62,986 nt of DNA from Thermococcus sp. Bubb.Bath (GCF_012027595.1 NZ_SNUR01000007.1:1-62986); one strand, 5' to 3'; counted from the stretch's first letter, positions 9,026 to 17,836 are shown. Translations and numbers: made by a program. The notes: generated by a model not told the origin, from the letters alone.

Positions 9026-9433
9026 ATGCCAACCGCTGAGGATCTGCTCAACAGGGAGATAGCCAGGGTGAACCTTCACCTGCCTAAGAGAAGGGTGCCC
9101 CTTTCGGAACTCTTAAAAGAGGAGGACCCTTCCATCAAGCTGAGGGATGGGAGCTCACACCACTTTAGGAAATCGGAGCTGGAATATATTTCGTCCATCC
9201 TGGATGAGGGAGAAGCCGGGAGACTCATGCTTCCAATAATCCTTGAGATAAGCACTCTGAACAGGGGGTACTTCCGTGTCAGGGGAAAGGTGGAGGTCAA
9301 GGTCATGGACATTCTACTGGGAACTTACGACCCGCTGAACGAGAGGAACGAGTTCCTTTACCCCCGATACCTGCTCCCGCGCGTTAGAAGGGCCCTTCCC
9401 ACCACAACGACCTATGCTTTCATTGCGGAGTGA
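9026..9433 (+). CDS. UPF0216/DUF61 family protein
   Basis: A 135-residue conserved archaeal protein of unknown function. The N-terminus MPTAEDLLNREIARVN and the central stretch with LRDGSSHHFRK match my memory of the DUF61 family. It has no signal peptide or membrane helix and is presumably cytoplasmic. A TATA-like acatttaaatg lies about 45 nt upstream (near 8977-8987). It is followed by a membrane-protein gene whose ATG overlaps its stop (TGATG), so the two are translationally coupled. Confidence 0.85.
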   Translation: MPTAEDLLNREIARVNLHLPKRRVPLSELLKEEDPSIKLRDGSSHHFRKSELEYISSILDEGEAGRLMLPIILEISTLNRGYFRVRGKVEVKVMDILLGTYDPLNERNEFLYPRYLLPRVRRALPTTTTYAFIAE

Positions 9434-9714
9434 TGGACATGAAAGAGGAGACAAGGATCCTGAGAGATTACTATCTCTTCACCCTTCCGCAGGTCTCGGT
9501 CTTCGCCGGGGCCGTACTGGGTGTGCTGTTCGTCCTTCACCTGCCCATCCTCCTATCGCTGGGAGTTTTCTCACTGCTCTACGGTGTCCTGCTCCTCATA
9601 ATCCATGCTATCGTTTATCCCCAGTTTCACCCCAATGTTCTTTACCGGGTGGGATTCCTTGGTTCAGTCACTATGGTGGTCATTGGTCTTTACTTGCTCT
9701 ATCTGGCTATTTAG
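9433..9714 (+). CDS. Small membrane protein with three hydrophobic helices
   Basis: Unrecognised 93-residue protein. It has a short charged N-terminus (MDMKEETRILRDYY), then three hydrophobic helices at about 15-35, 38-58 and 68-90, and ends directly after the last helix. The ATG overlaps the stop of the DUF61 gene; an in-frame GTG at 9430 is an alternative only one codon upstream. Coupled translation suggests a functional pair, but nothing in the sequence indicates the role. Confidence 0.75.
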   Translation: MDMKEETRILRDYYLFTLPQVSVFAGAVLGVLFVLHLPILLSLGVFSLLYGVLLLIIHAIVYPQFHPNVLYRVGFLGSVTMVVIGLYLLYLAI

Positions 9715-9803
9715 TCCCTTGAATTTCCCCGATTCAGCTCGAAAGTTTTTTAAGTTTTCGCGCCTTTATCCATTCGGTTTAAAATTGATGCGGTGGTGTG
9801 GAA

Positions 9804-11471
9804 ATGCGTCGTGGACTCCCGATGGTTGCCCTTCTCCTTGTCCTTCTCACTGTTTGTGCTACTCCTACCTACGCCGATTCTGGGGATTCACTCTCAACTC
9901 CCAACTCCATCGTTGTTCTCCCTGGTGAAAGTCTGAGCGGCAACATCACGGTGATTAACCCCCTCCCCCAGAATTTCAGCCCGCTTGTATACCTGGGCTA
10001 CACTGTGGAGGGCAACGTTTCCATCAACTTCACCGCGGGGTATTTCCTCTTCAAAAGCTTGAACTCCGGAGAGTCCCAGTCTTTTCCCTTTAGCCTCACG
10101 GTTTCTCCGGATGCACCCCCCGGTAACTACACTCTTCTTTTGAAGTTCCGTGGAATGACTCCTGAGGGGGCTATAAAGACGCTCTACCTCCGGCTGCCGG
10201 TGAGGATAACCCTCAACCCCATTGTAATCCGCAGTTTTGATGTCCACGTTGCTGGTAGACCTGAATCTGTAAACCCATTCAACGGGGAGATCCTGAGGGC
10301 GACTATTACTTTGGAGAACATAGGTGCCTATCCGACTAAAGCCATTTTGAACCTCAGTGTTAGAGGTTCTTCTGGAACGGTATTCTCAAGATCCGCATCA
10401 AGCATCTTCGGACCAGGACAGGAGACCCTTACCTTCAACGTTCCCGTAGGCTGGAACTGGACACCTGGAGATTACGAACTGGAAGTTGTCGTTTCGTCTA
10501 TGACTTCTAGGCAGACCCTTCGCAGGGAGTTCGAAGTCTCTCGCGGTGTAGAGCTCTTTAACTCATCCATCTCATCCAAAACAGTCCTAGCTGGAGAATC
10601 TCTTAGGGCCTACCTGACGGTTGTATCGGAAAGGAAATTGCCAGTTAACGTCAGTTACCTTGTTTTCTCGAATGACAGTTCAATTTCGGAAAGACAGTTC
10701 CCGGTTGAGATTTCCCCCGGAACAGAGAACATCCAGCTCAACCTCCCGACCAACGTTTCAGGAAAACTGGAAGTAAACGCCTCTATCTCCTACGATGGGG
10801 TTGTCCTGGGTTCTTCAGAACTCTCCTACCGTGTCCTGGCTTACCCTTCGCTCTCCAACGTCTCAACAAGACTTAACGGAAGCAAACTTACGCTTCTCCT
10901 TGTGATAAACAATCCGAACCCCGTTCAACTCGACGCAATCTTATATTACAATGTCTCCATTAACGGTACCCTGGCGTACGCGGACTCCATGAACCTTCAA
11001 CTCCAACCAGGTGGAATCAAAAAGGAGCTCCCCTTCTTTGTCTCCCCCGACAGTAACGTGACGTATGGTCTGGCCCTCAGGGGGGAGGAAGGGACTGACT
11101 TTGGCTCATGGAGGGGTAGCATCAAGGTTCCGCCGGTTCAGAGGCAGAGTACCTCGTCCACACCCCAGAACACATCAAGCTCGTCCCCTCCAGGGGGAGC
11201 GGAAGGTGGAGGAGTGCTCTGGTTGGTAGGTGTGGTCGTGGTAATCATCTTGGTGATTGCCATTGCCTTCGCCATGGGCTCCCGCGAGGAAGAAGGATAT
11301 GTGAGTCCATGGGAGCGGGCTAGGAAACCCAGGACAAAGCCAAAACCCAAACGCCGCTCTCCGCTCGGCAGATTCAAGAGGCCAAAGCTCCCGAAGTTCA
11401 TCGAAAATCGTGAGCTCCCACGGAGGTTCAGGAGAAGACCCGTTGCAAAGACGAAGAAGAAAAAGGAGTGA
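9804..11471 (+). CDS. Secreted membrane-anchored protein with NEW3/CARDB-like repeats
   Basis: A 555-residue surface protein. A signal peptide (MRRGLPMVALLLV...) ends near ATPTYADS. Several beta-rich Ig-like modules of about 110 residues follow, of the COG1361/NEW3/CARDB type, with typical phrases such as VLPGESLSGNITV and SPDAPPGNYTL and many sequons. Next come a Ser/Thr/Pro/Gly linker, one membrane helix near residue 475 and a remarkably basic cytoplasmic tail rich in Lys, Arg and Pro. The start is ATG 9804 after GGTGGTG; in-frame GTG 9798 is less likely. It may tether or organise envelope components. A related protein is encoded at 18.5-20.4 kb. Confidence 0.8.
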   Translation: MRRGLPMVALLLVLLTVCATPTYADSGDSLSTPNSIVVLPGESLSGNITVINPLPQNFSPLVYLGYTVEGNVSINFTAGYFLFKSLNSGESQSFPFSLTVSPDAPPGNYTLLLKFRGMTPEGAIKTLYLRLPVRITLNPIVIRSFDVHVAGRPESVNPFNGEILRATITLENIGAYPTKAILNLSVRGSSGTVFSRSASSIFGPGQETLTFNVPVGWNWTPGDYELEVVVSSMTSRQTLRREFEVSRGVELFNSSISSKTVLAGESLRAYLTVVSERKLPVNVSYLVFSNDSSISERQFPVEISPGTENIQLNLPTNVSGKLEVNASISYDGVVLGSSELSYRVLAYPSLSNVSTRLNGSKLTLLLVINNPNPVQLDAILYYNVSINGTLAYADSMNLQLQPGGIKKELPFFVSPDSNVTYGLALRGEEGTDFGSWRGSIKVPPVQRQSTSSTPQNTSSSSPPGGAEGGGVLWLVGVVVVIILVIAIAFAMGSREEEGYVSPWERARKPRTKPKPKRRSPLGRFKRPKLPKFIENRELPRRFRRRPVAKTKKKKE

Positions 11472-11473
11472 CC

Positions 11474-11488
11474 AAAGCTTTTTATCCC
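11474..11488 (+). promoter_or_regulatory. Promoter of RNase P RNA gene
   Basis: aaagctttttatccc gives a BRE/TATA box centred about 26 nt before the predicted RNA 5' end. It starts only 3 nt after the stop codon of the upstream surface-protein gene. Confidence 0.65.
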
Positions 11489-11509
11489 TCTTGTTCTAAA
11501 CTCCCTTCA

Positions 11510-11834
11510 GGCGAGGGGGTCGGGGGCTCTCGGGGTACTCCCGAGGAAGTTCCGCCCACCGCACCGGGACCGCGGTGCCGCAAGGCACCGGCCGAGAGGC
11601 CGGGCAACGGCGCAGAAACGACACGGCCTCCGGGGGATGTGGATGAAGCGCGCGAAGGACCCGGCGACGGGTTCCGAGCTAACCCGCAGACGATCCCGGA
11701 GGATGCGGTGAAACGGCCGTCCCGCGGGGTGCAAGGCCGAGGGAGGGGCTATGAGTTCCCGGTGCGAGCCCCGTGGTAGGCCGCTCAGTCGAATGCCCCT
11801 CTCCATACAGAAGGCGGGCTATGGCCCCCTCGCC
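11510..11834 (+). ncRNA. rnpB: RNase P RNA (archaeal type A)
   Basis: The catalytic RNA that removes tRNA 5' leaders. Conserved blocks are clear: GAGGAAGTTCCGCCCACC near the 5' end, GCAACGGCGCAGAAACGACACGG in the specificity half (11604-11626) and ACAGAAGGCGGGCTATGG near the 3' end. The terminal helix P1 pairs GGCGAGGGGG at the 5' end with CCCCCTCGCC at the 3' end and defines both boundaries. Length about 325 nt, typical for type A. The convergent EamA gene stops on the very next base. Confidence 0.95.
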
Positions 11835-12680
11835 TTACTTTCTCAGGACGTCGAGCGCGGAGGCGAGCAGTATAAGCGCCCCACCTACTGCGGTTCTAAC
11901 CTCTGGCACTTCCCCAAAGACAAAGAAAGCATAGATGACGGCGCTCATGGGGTCGAGGTAGCTCAGCAGGGCGGCCTCGTTCACTTCAACCTCTTTCAGG
12001 CCGTCCATGTACAGGAACAGGGCCAGGACTGTGTGAACCAGCACGAGGACGAGAACCGCCCACCAGACTGGCGTTCCGGTGCCCCTGACGAGCACAACGG
12101 GTACAAGGACGAAGGAAGCCACAGCCAGCTGGAGGAACGTCAGAACCTTCCCGTCGACGTCCCTGAGGAACCTGCCAAAGTTCGGGATGAGGGCGTAGAA
12201 GAAGGCCGCGATGAGTGCGAGGACTATCCCGAGAAAGTCCCTGTTGCTAAGGTTCAGCCTCTGGCCGCTCATTATCAAGATGACCCCCATGAAAGCCATA
12301 CCTATCAGTCCCCACCTTCCAGCGCTCATTTCCTCTCCAAGGAAGCGCCATGAAATAAGGGTCGCTATAACGGGGGCGGTGTAATACACAAGGACGGCGT
12401 TCGCTATGGTCGTGTAGTTGAAGGCTGTAAACAGAAAAGCCCAGTTTAGGGCGAGGGAGGCACCGAGGGTTAGGAGGGGCCTCCAGTTAGTCTTAATGAG
12501 TACTGGAAGACCTGAAAACTTTTCCCTCTCCAGCAGACCGATTGTAACGGCCAGAAGGATAGAGCCCAGCGAGACTCTGGCAAACGCAACTCCAAGGCCG
12601 GAAAGTCCTGAAAACCTGGCAAAGATGCCCACACTTCCCCATATCAATATAGAAACCGCTATCTTTGCCTTCCCGTTCAC
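11835..12680 (-). CDS. EamA/DMT-family transporter (second paralog), primase operon
   Basis: A 281-residue membrane protein with about ten helices in two EamA halves. It starts at GTG 12680, which overlaps the primase small-subunit stop in a GTGA arrangement, so it is translated by coupling from the primase mRNA. Substrate unknown. Its stop codon abuts the 3' end of RNase P RNA on the other strand. The link with primase is probably operon convenience rather than shared function. Confidence 0.87.
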   Translation of the reverse strand: MNGKAKIAVSILIWGSVGIFARFSGLSGLGVAFARVSLGSILLAVTIGLLEREKFSGLPVLIKTNWRPLLTLGASLALNWAFLFTAFNYTTIANAVLVYYTAPVIATLISWRFLGEEMSAGRWGLIGMAFMGVILIMSGQRLNLSNRDFLGIVLALIAAFFYALIPNFGRFLRDVDGKVLTFLQLAVASFVLVPVVLVRGTGTPVWWAVLVLVLVHTVLALFLYMDGLKEVEVNEAALLSYLDPMSAVIYAFFVFGEVPEVRTAVGGALILLASALDVLRK

Positions 12681-13711
12681 ACTTCATCCCCATACTCTTC
12701 TTTCCATTCCTCGTACGCCTCCGTGACCTCCCTGCGCCTGAAGGCTGGAACGGCGTCCTCAAATGGGTTGAATTTTTCCAGTTTCCTCTCATCATCTCCA
12801 ATGTAAGTTGTGATAAAACCTGCCTTCGAATGGAGACTGGAAGGAACGCGGAGGATTCTTTTCACGTCTATCGTCACCTTGCCGTCAAAATATGCCTTTG
12901 AAAACGTGCTGGAGAGAGCAAAAAGCTTCAGTATGCTTCTGTAACCTACACCCTTAGGGAACGCCGTTAGAAGCGCCTCCCTCACGAACCCGGAGTACAC
13001 CTCATCCCTTTTCTCTACAATCTTCTCTGCCTGGGACTTTCCAAGCCCCGCGTTCAGAAGGTGGTTGGCGGTTATCCTCTCTATGAAGTATCCGAATCTG
13101 AGGCGGAAGACCCTGAAGTATCCACTTGAAAGCATTATCCTTCTGCTCTGGACGTCGTCAAAGGTCACCTCTTCTGCGGCGCTGATGTACGCCAGAACCT
13201 TTTCCCTGGCCTTGGAGTCCAGGTCGAGGGCCCAGTCGTCGAGAACCCTTATATGGTATCCCCTGCCTGAGTAGATGACGTGAATTTCATCAAACCCGAA
13301 GTCCTCCCTCAGAACGATGAGCGTATCTCTGGCGAGCTCCTTTGCGTCCTCAAGGCAGATAGGACACACCTGGCCGGCTGGATGAAGGTTCTGACACCTC
13401 CTAAGGGGGAGATCCTTTGCGTCTATGTCAAAGACAAGCTCCGCTCCCAGCCATCCGCTCATCTCCCTGGGGTTCTCGTAGAGGGCAACGCTTGAGAAGG
13501 CTGCGTAGGGTGCAGTGGCCTTGACGTAGTCCTCAAGGTCCCTGACATCCTCAAACGCGTTCTTCCTGTCGCTGGGACCATCGCCCGTGTGGTCGAAGCC
13601 GAACTCCCTGTTGGGGAGTGTCTCGACCAGGAACTCCGGCAGTTTTTTTGCGCTCCATTCCTTCGTGTAGTAACGCTTCCGCTCCTCAGGAGTCGCTTCC
13701 CTGAACAGCAT
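12677..13711 (-). CDS. priS: DNA primase small (catalytic) subunit PriS
   Basis: Synthesises primers for DNA replication together with PriL. The catalytic acidic motif FDIDAKD is at 94-100 (Asp95, Asp97). A zinc knuckle is formed by Cys106, His110, Cys116 and Cys119. SGRGYH at 148-153 is the conserved nucleotide-binding motif. The 344-residue length fits the archaeal family. The start overlaps the PriL coding end by 26 bp, and the stop overlaps the EamA start, so three genes are tightly coupled. Confidence 0.95.
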   Translation of the reverse strand: MLFREATPEERKRYYTKEWSAKKLPEFLVETLPNREFGFDHTGDGPSDRKNAFEDVRDLEDYVKATAPYAAFSSVALYENPREMSGWLGAELVFDIDAKDLPLRRCQNLHPAGQVCPICLEDAKELARDTLIVLREDFGFDEIHVIYSGRGYHIRVLDDWALDLDSKAREKVLAYISAAEEVTFDDVQSRRIMLSSGYFRVFRLRFGYFIERITANHLLNAGLGKSQAEKIVEKRDEVYSGFVREALLTAFPKGVGYRSILKLFALSSTFSKAYFDGKVTIDVKRILRVPSSLHSKAGFITTYIGDDERKLEKFNPFEDAVPAFRRREVTEAYEEWKEEYGDEV

Positions 13712-14912
13712 CCGTCTCGCCTCCTGCTCCGTTCTCTGGTTCTCCCCTTTCTTCTCCTCTCTCGGCCCTCAGCCTTCTAATGTAATATGTCAGGGGGTTC
13801 TTTACGCCCCTGCAGTACTTGTCAGGTTTACAGAGCTCCGGGGCGTTGGCCCTTATCTTATCGCAGTTAGGGGGGAAGTACCACGGCGTGTTCCCGCTGT
13901 CCTCTATGGTGGGCCTGTCCGTGAAGCCAAAGCCGAGGTGATACCAGATGTTCTTGACCTCGTTGGGCTGGTCCTCGAACAGGGGCGGCTTGCAGCGGTT
14001 CCCCGCTTCTATTATTACGGGAAGGATCTCTTTCTCCACGACGCTGAGGTCGTTGACGCAGTCCTTTATCCTAACGTCCCTCCTAGGAGGATTGGGGCAC
14101 AGGCGCGCGTAGCTGATGAAGCTGGTGAGGAGAACTGTTATGGCATAGTTCCTCATGCCACTGCCCACTCCCTCCATGGCCCTCTTTACGCATGGCGGGA
14201 AGAGGTCAAAACGAAGGGGCTGGGCCCCAACGGAGCCCATCTTCTCTATCCTCTCCTTAAACTTCTCCCTCGCCAGCTCACTAAGTTTTTCGTACAGCTC
14301 CTTGTAAAACTCCGGGAGCTCGTCCCTTATTTCATACAGTTTTCCCGCCGCCCTATCGATGTTATCCTCAAAGGCCCTCTCCCACAGCTTGATGAGGTCT
14401 TCCCTCCGAAGGTATGCCCAGCCGTTCCTGATGTACACTTCCTTGAGGCTCCAGTTCCATAGTGGAAGAAAGTGCCGCAGCCACATCTTGTGCTCAACGC
14501 GGAGCTTCCTTCTTTCATCCTCCGCCAGCTCGCTGTAACCGAGTCTTTCGAGGATGTGCCTGTCCCTCTTTGGGATTTCCTCCTCTGAAATCCTGCGGAC
14601 GTGGATTGAAAGTTCTTCGAGGCCCTTTGAGTTCTCTATCCTCCTTAAGTAGATGGCTAGGTTCTTCTCCTTTACCAGTTCCATCTCAAATCCGTAGGGT
14701 GCAAAAGCAAGGGCCCCGAGGAGGGCGTAGAATGATAGAATATCCTTCCAGTCGTCCATTTCAATAAGTTCTTTGGGGGGTTCTTCTTCCCATGAAACAC
14801 GGGAGAGTGCGTCTTCAATCGTGAGGTAGGTTGGAATCCTGGCCAGAAACTCACCCATGTTGCCAAAATCTTTGAGGCTCTCCCTGGCCTTCCTGCCGAA
14901 GGGGTCTAACAT
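13686..14912 (-). CDS. priL: DNA primase large subunit PriL
   Basis: Regulatory subunit of the archaeal-eukaryotic primase. About 408 residues from ATG 14912 (MLDPFGRKARESL). An alternative ATG at 14927 adds MGANQ and has GGAGG upstream; the longer open frame to 15020 would run through the divergent promoter and is rejected. The C-terminal domain carries Cys at about 241, 350, 361 and 367, the pattern expected for the conserved [4Fe-4S] cluster, near NYAITVLLTSF and PDKYCRGVKNPLTYY. The tail, rich in Glu, Gly and Asp, overlaps the PriS start. Confidence 0.93.
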   Translation of the reverse strand: MLDPFGRKARESLKDFGNMGEFLARIPTYLTIEDALSRVSWEEEPPKELIEMDDWKDILSFYALLGALAFAPYGFEMELVKEKNLAIYLRRIENSKGLEELSIHVRRISEEEIPKRDRHILERLGYSELAEDERRKLRVEHKMWLRHFLPLWNWSLKEVYIRNGWAYLRREDLIKLWERAFEDNIDRAAGKLYEIRDELPEFYKELYEKLSELAREKFKERIEKMGSVGAQPLRFDLFPPCVKRAMEGVGSGMRNYAITVLLTSFISYARLCPNPPRRDVRIKDCVNDLSVVEKEILPVIIEAGNRCKPPLFEDQPNEVKNIWYHLGFGFTDRPTIEDSGNTPWYFPPNCDKIRANAPELCKPDKYCRGVKNPLTYYIRRLRAERGEERGEPENGAGGETDAVQGSDS

Positions 14913-14970
14913 CTGGTTTGCACCCATAGAGGGTCTTCCTCCACCGATAAAACCCTTTCGGGTTCCTGGG

Positions 14971-14990
14971 GAAAAGCTTAAATATCCATT
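14971..14990. promoter_or_regulatory. Divergent promoter between priL and the ACT-domain regulator
   Basis: gaaaagcttaaatatcc is a good BRE/TATA box for the plus-strand gene, about 40 nt upstream of ATG 15023. The AAGCTT core is palindromic, and on the minus strand gatatttaagctt can serve the primase operon, with a start site near 14945. Both genes may thus share one TATA region. Confidence 0.55.
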
Positions 14991-15022
14991 TCTACACATA
15001 TGTGGGTAAGAGGTGAACAAAG

Positions 15023-15616
15023 ATGATGCTAATCTTGGAGGACTACTTCAAGAACTATCCCGCGAGAAAAAAGGTGGCCGAGTTCCTCTTTGAGAACGGT
15101 CTCCGCGTTAAGGATGGGAAGATCTACCTCAAGAACGTGGAGGTTCCAATAAGCGAACTGGCCCGTGTTATAGGAGTTAACAGAAAGATAGTTTACCACA
15201 CGATAGACTACATCGAGAAAACCTACGCTCTAAAGCTCATATTCGAGAACCTGAATCCTCTTCCTGGCCTGATTGACGTCGCGCCACTGATGGGGTGGGA
15301 GGTTCTTGAGATAGAGCTTGACAAGGATCACTACCTGGAGGCTTTCTCTGGCGTGCTTGACCTCCTTGGAAAGCACGGAGTTGGGGTGACGGAGGTCTTC
15401 AGCAGAAACCTCCTGGAGGAGCCTACCAAGCTCTACATTGTAATAGATGGAACCCTGCCGGTAGAGGCCTTCGTTAAGATAAAGGAGATAGGCGGCTTTA
15501 AGAAACTGATACTCCGCACACCGGAGAAGGACAAAGAAAAGTACGTGTGCAACTACTGTGAAGTAAAGTACTGCCCGCGCCGGGCGCTTCTTGAGAGGAT
15601 CCGCTCTAGCCGGTGA
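15023..15616 (+). CDS. ACT-domain regulator of amino acid metabolism (COG2150-like)
   Basis: 197 residues. The N-terminal part looks like a helix-turn-helix (about 25-65, [26 protein letters not shown] by position). It is followed by an ACT-like fold (about 90-165), matching my memory of COG2150. The C-terminus has CNYCEVKYC at about 178-186, a possible metal site. It probably senses an amino acid and controls transcription, with the target unknown. AGGTGA precedes ATG 15023. It is divergent from the primase operon and overlaps the convergent acylphosphatase gene by 11 bp. Confidence 0.8.
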   Translation: MMLILEDYFKNYPARKKVAEFLFENGLRVKDGKIYLKNVEVPISELARVIGVNRKIVYHTIDYIEKTYALKLIFENLNPLPGLIDVAPLMGWEVLEIELDKDHYLEAFSGVLDLLGKHGVGVTEVFSRNLLEEPTKLYIVIDGTLPVEAFVKIKEIGGFKKLILRTPEKDKEKYVCNYCEVKYCPRRALLERIRSSR

Positions 15617-15887
15617 CCCTGAACCCTGTTATACCCTCTGGTTCTTCCCACCTTATCTCTACCCTCGTCACCCTGGCCATCGAAGGTCCCTGCTGTGCCC
15701 AGCCTATGAGCGCCTCCACCCTCTCGGGTTCTCCCTCGATGACAGCCTCGACCGTTCCGTCGGGCAGGTTCCTCACCCACCCGTGGACACCGAGCTTCTT
15801 TGCCTCCCTCTGCATGCTCCACCTGAACCCCACGCCCTGAACTCGCCCATATATCCTCAGGTGTGCTCGTATCCTCCCCTCGTCCAT
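15606..15887 (-). CDS. acyP: Acylphosphatase
   Basis: Small cytoplasmic enzyme hydrolysing carboxyl-phosphate bonds. It carries the signature [13 protein letters not shown] with the catalytic Arg in the phosphate cradle, then [20 protein letters not shown] with the catalytic Asn. At about 93 residues it is typical. Start ATG 15887 is favoured because GGGATG lies just upstream; ATG 15893 is two codons earlier. Convergent overlap of 11 bp with the ACT-domain gene. Confidence 0.94.
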   Translation of the reverse strand: MDEGRIRAHLRIYGRVQGVGFRWSMQREAKKLGVHGWVRNLPDGTVEAVIEGEPERVEALIGWAQQGPSMARVTRVEIRWEEPEGITGFRVTG

Positions 15888-15955
15888 GTTCATCCCTTGT
15901 GTTCTACTTCCGCAATGAATTTAAGCTTTGCCTGCTAACAATCAACGGTGAGGGT

Positions 15956-16270
15956 ATGGAGGCGGTACTTGTTTACACGACCTTCCCGGACTGGGAGAGT
16001 GCCAAAAAAATTGCAAGGGAAATCCTAGAGCGAAAGCTCGCTGTCTGTGCCAACATGCGCGAGCACGAGGCCCTCTACTGGTGGGAGGACGAGATAAAAG
16101 AGGAGAAGGAGGTGGGCGTTTTCTTCAAGACTGAGGTCAGTAAGTGGAAGGATCTCAGAAACGCTCTCCTTGAACTGCACCCATATGAGACCCCCATGAT
16201 ATCGAGGATAGACCTCGACAAGCTCAACAGAGAGTACTCTGAGTGGATGGCGAGGGTGCTCTTTGGATGA
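15956..16270 (+). CDS. cutA: CutA-family protein
   Basis: 104 residues of the trimeric CutA1 family, named for divalent-cation tolerance, with ferredoxin-like fold. Hallmarks are [39 protein letters not shown] and the HPYETPMI signature. ATG 15956 follows GTGAGGGT; the longer frame from 15863 overlaps acyP and is rejected. Its stop overlaps the next start (ATGA), coupling it with the DUF99 gene. The true cellular role of archaeal CutA remains unsettled. Confidence 0.94.
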   Translation: MEAVLVYTTFPDWESAKKIAREILERKLAVCANMREHEALYWWEDEIKEEKEVGVFFKTEVSKWKDLRNALLELHPYETPMISRIDLDKLNREYSEWMARVLFG

Positions 16271-16854
16271 TACGCAAGGTAAAGCCCCAGATAAGGGTCG
16301 TGGGGTTCGACGACGGGACTTTCTCCTTCTCTTCCAAACTCCGCAGAGATAAAACCATCCTGATAGGAGTCGTCATGAAGGGCTCGGAAGAGGTTGTGGG
16401 AGTGCTATCGCGCTGGATAACGGTTGATGGAAGCGACGCAACCGACGCGATGATAGATGCCGTTAACTCCTCCCGCTTCAAGGATCTGAGGGTCATACTG
16501 CTCAAGGGCATAACCTATGCCGGTTTCAGTGTGGTGGAGGTTGAGAGGCTCCATCGGGAAACGGGGCTTCCGGTCATTGTCGTCGTGAGGAAGAAGCCTG
16601 ACCTTGGGGCAATGGAGGGCGCCCTGAGAAAACACTTCCCGGATGCGGAGGAGAGAATATCCCTGCTGGAGAAGGCTCCTCCCATTGTTGAACTCATTCC
16701 AGAAAAGCTCTACTTTCAGGCGGCGGGAGTTCCAGCGGAGACCGCCGCGGAGATCATCCGGGTGACCACGAGAACGGGTTTGACGCCAGAACCCCTCCGT
16801 TTGGCCCACATGATAGCGAGCGCGGTAATGACTGGCGAGAGCACGAGGGAGTAG
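16267..16854 (+). CDS. UPF0215/DUF99 family protein
   Basis: A 195-residue conserved archaeal protein. VVGFDDGTF near the N-terminus, the [11 protein letters not shown] stretch and VVVRKKPDL match DUF99, thought to have a nuclease-like fold related to endonuclease V. The role is undetermined. ATG 16267 overlaps the cutA stop by ATGA; an upstream in-frame ATG at 16243 lies inside cutA. No signal peptide or membrane segments. Confidence 0.88.
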   Translation: MIRKVKPQIRVVGFDDGTFSFSSKLRRDKTILIGVVMKGSEEVVGVLSRWITVDGSDATDAMIDAVNSSRFKDLRVILLKGITYAGFSVVEVERLHRETGLPVIVVVRKKPDLGAMEGALRKHFPDAEERISLLEKAPPIVELIPEKLYFQAAGVPAETAAEIIRVTTRTGLTPEPLRLAHMIASAVMTGESTRE

Positions 16855-16863
16855 GTTTATAAG
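16854..16863 (+). promoter_or_regulatory. TATA box for C/D box RNA
   Basis: ggtttataag straddles the end of the DUF99 gene. It is centred about 27 nt before the predicted 5' end of the guide RNA, the right distance for an archaeal promoter. Confidence 0.6.
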
Positions 16864-16885
16864 ATGGCTTGAAAATAGGAAGAAC

Positions 16886-16947
16886 GACCGATGATGGCAA
16901 CAGGGTAGCTACCGAACTTGATGTGGAAGCCGTTCCAGTCTGAGGTC
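16886..16947 (+). ncRNA. C/D box small guide RNA
   Basis: About 62 nt with all parts of an archaeal C/D sRNA: terminal stem GACC (16886-16889) with GGTC (16944-16947), C box ATGATGG at 16891-16897 (consensus RTGATGA, last base off), D' box CCGA at 16912-16915 (variant of CTGA), C' box TTGATGT around 16918-16924, and D box CTGA at 16940-16943. The two guides are about 12-14 nt each: CAACAGGGTAGCTA before D' and GAAGCCGTTCCAGT before D. Such RNAs direct 2'-O-methylation of rRNA or tRNA through L7Ae, Nop5 and fibrillarin. Targets could not be matched here. It lies 2 nt from the end of the convergent stress-protein gene. Confidence 0.8.
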
Positions 16948-16949
16948 TC

Positions 16950-17789
16950 TCAATCGCACGGGACGAGTAGCACGGGCAGTTTTGAGTCCCTCATAACCCT
17001 CTCCGCGGTGCTTCCGAGGACGAGGTCTTTGATGAAGCTCCGCCCCTTCTTTCCGATGACTATAAGCGTGGCCCTCTTCGCTATTGTTGTCCCTATTATG
17101 GCCTGGCTCGCGGTCCCCACCATGACCTCTGTCTCCAGCGGCACCGAAAACGCCTTCCCCGTCTTTTCGAGGTTTTTCTTGGCAATCTCCATGTTGTGCT
17201 CTATTTCGTCAATGCCACCGTAGTCGACGGAGTGGAGCAGTATCAACCCTTCCATTGCATCCTCGAACCTTTTAGCGGTCTCCACTATCTTCAGTGAGCA
17301 CTTTGAGAAGTCCAGCGCTATGAGGGGCTTTTTGAACAACTCCGAGCAGTTCCCAAAGGTCGGCCGGTAGTTCCCCTCCTCGCCAACGTACTTGAGGATC
17401 AGCACCGGCTTTTTCGTTGTCCGCGCTAGGTTGGAGGCCGTGTTCCCAACTAACATCCTCCTCCAGATGTTCTCCCCCACGCTGGGAGTGACTATGAGCC
17501 CAATCCCCTTCTCGTTAGCGTACTCGGCTATCTCAAGCGAGGGGATGCCTATCCTCACCTCTGTTGTCGCGGTGATGCCCTTCTCCTCCAGCTCTTTCCG
17601 GAGCTCCTCCATTCTCTCGCGGTACCCCTCCTGGAGGCTGAAGGCCTCAAACTCCGTCATGGTGATGTCGACTACGTGGAGGAGGTGAAGTTCCCTAGCA
17701 CCAAGTTCCCAGAACGCGGGCAGGCACTCCCTCAGGGACTTGAGGGAAACATCCGAAAAATCCGTTGGGTATAGAATTTTCTCAAACAT
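16950..17789 (-). CDS. Tandem-domain universal stress protein (UspA family)
   Basis: 279 residues with two Usp domains, about 1-140 and 150-279. The second domain keeps the ATP-binding pattern G-x2-G-x9-G(S/T) in GKKGRSFIKDLVLGST. The first has a weaker version around SVGENIWRRMLVGNTAS. Such fused dimers usually bind nucleotide and act in stress or energy signalling. The start is ATG 17789, with GGTGG five bases upstream; the four-codon longer frame lacks support. It is divergent from the ABC exporter operon. Confidence 0.9.
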   Translation of the reverse strand: MFEKILYPTDFSDVSLKSLRECLPAFWELGARELHLLHVVDITMTEFEAFSLQEGYRERMEELRKELEEKGITATTEVRIGIPSLEIAEYANEKGIGLIVTPSVGENIWRRMLVGNTASNLARTTKKPVLILKYVGEEGNYRPTFGNCSELFKKPLIALDFSKCSLKIVETAKRFEDAMEGLILLHSVDYGGIDEIEHNMEIAKKNLEKTGKAFSVPLETEVMVGTASQAIIGTTIAKRATLIVIGKKGRSFIKDLVLGSTAERVMRDSKLPVLLVPCD

Positions 17790-17797
17790 GGGACCAC

Positions 17798-17828
17798 CCA
17801 AAAATATTAAAGCTTTAATGATATTTAG
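17798..17828. promoter_or_regulatory. Divergent promoter region, Usp gene and ABC exporter operon
   Basis: An A/T-rich block contains aaaatattaaagctttaatg and gatattta. For the plus strand the TATA at about 17801-17810 predicts a start site near 17835, so the exporter ATPase mRNA would be essentially leaderless. This agrees with the absence of a ribosome binding site before ATG 17837. Confidence 0.5.
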
Positions 17829-17836
17829 ACATTTTG

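Noticed and set aside
11468-12353. Several open frames across 11.5-12.4 kb on both strands
   Set aside because: They lie over RNase P RNA and opposite the EamA gene; high G/C removes stop codons.
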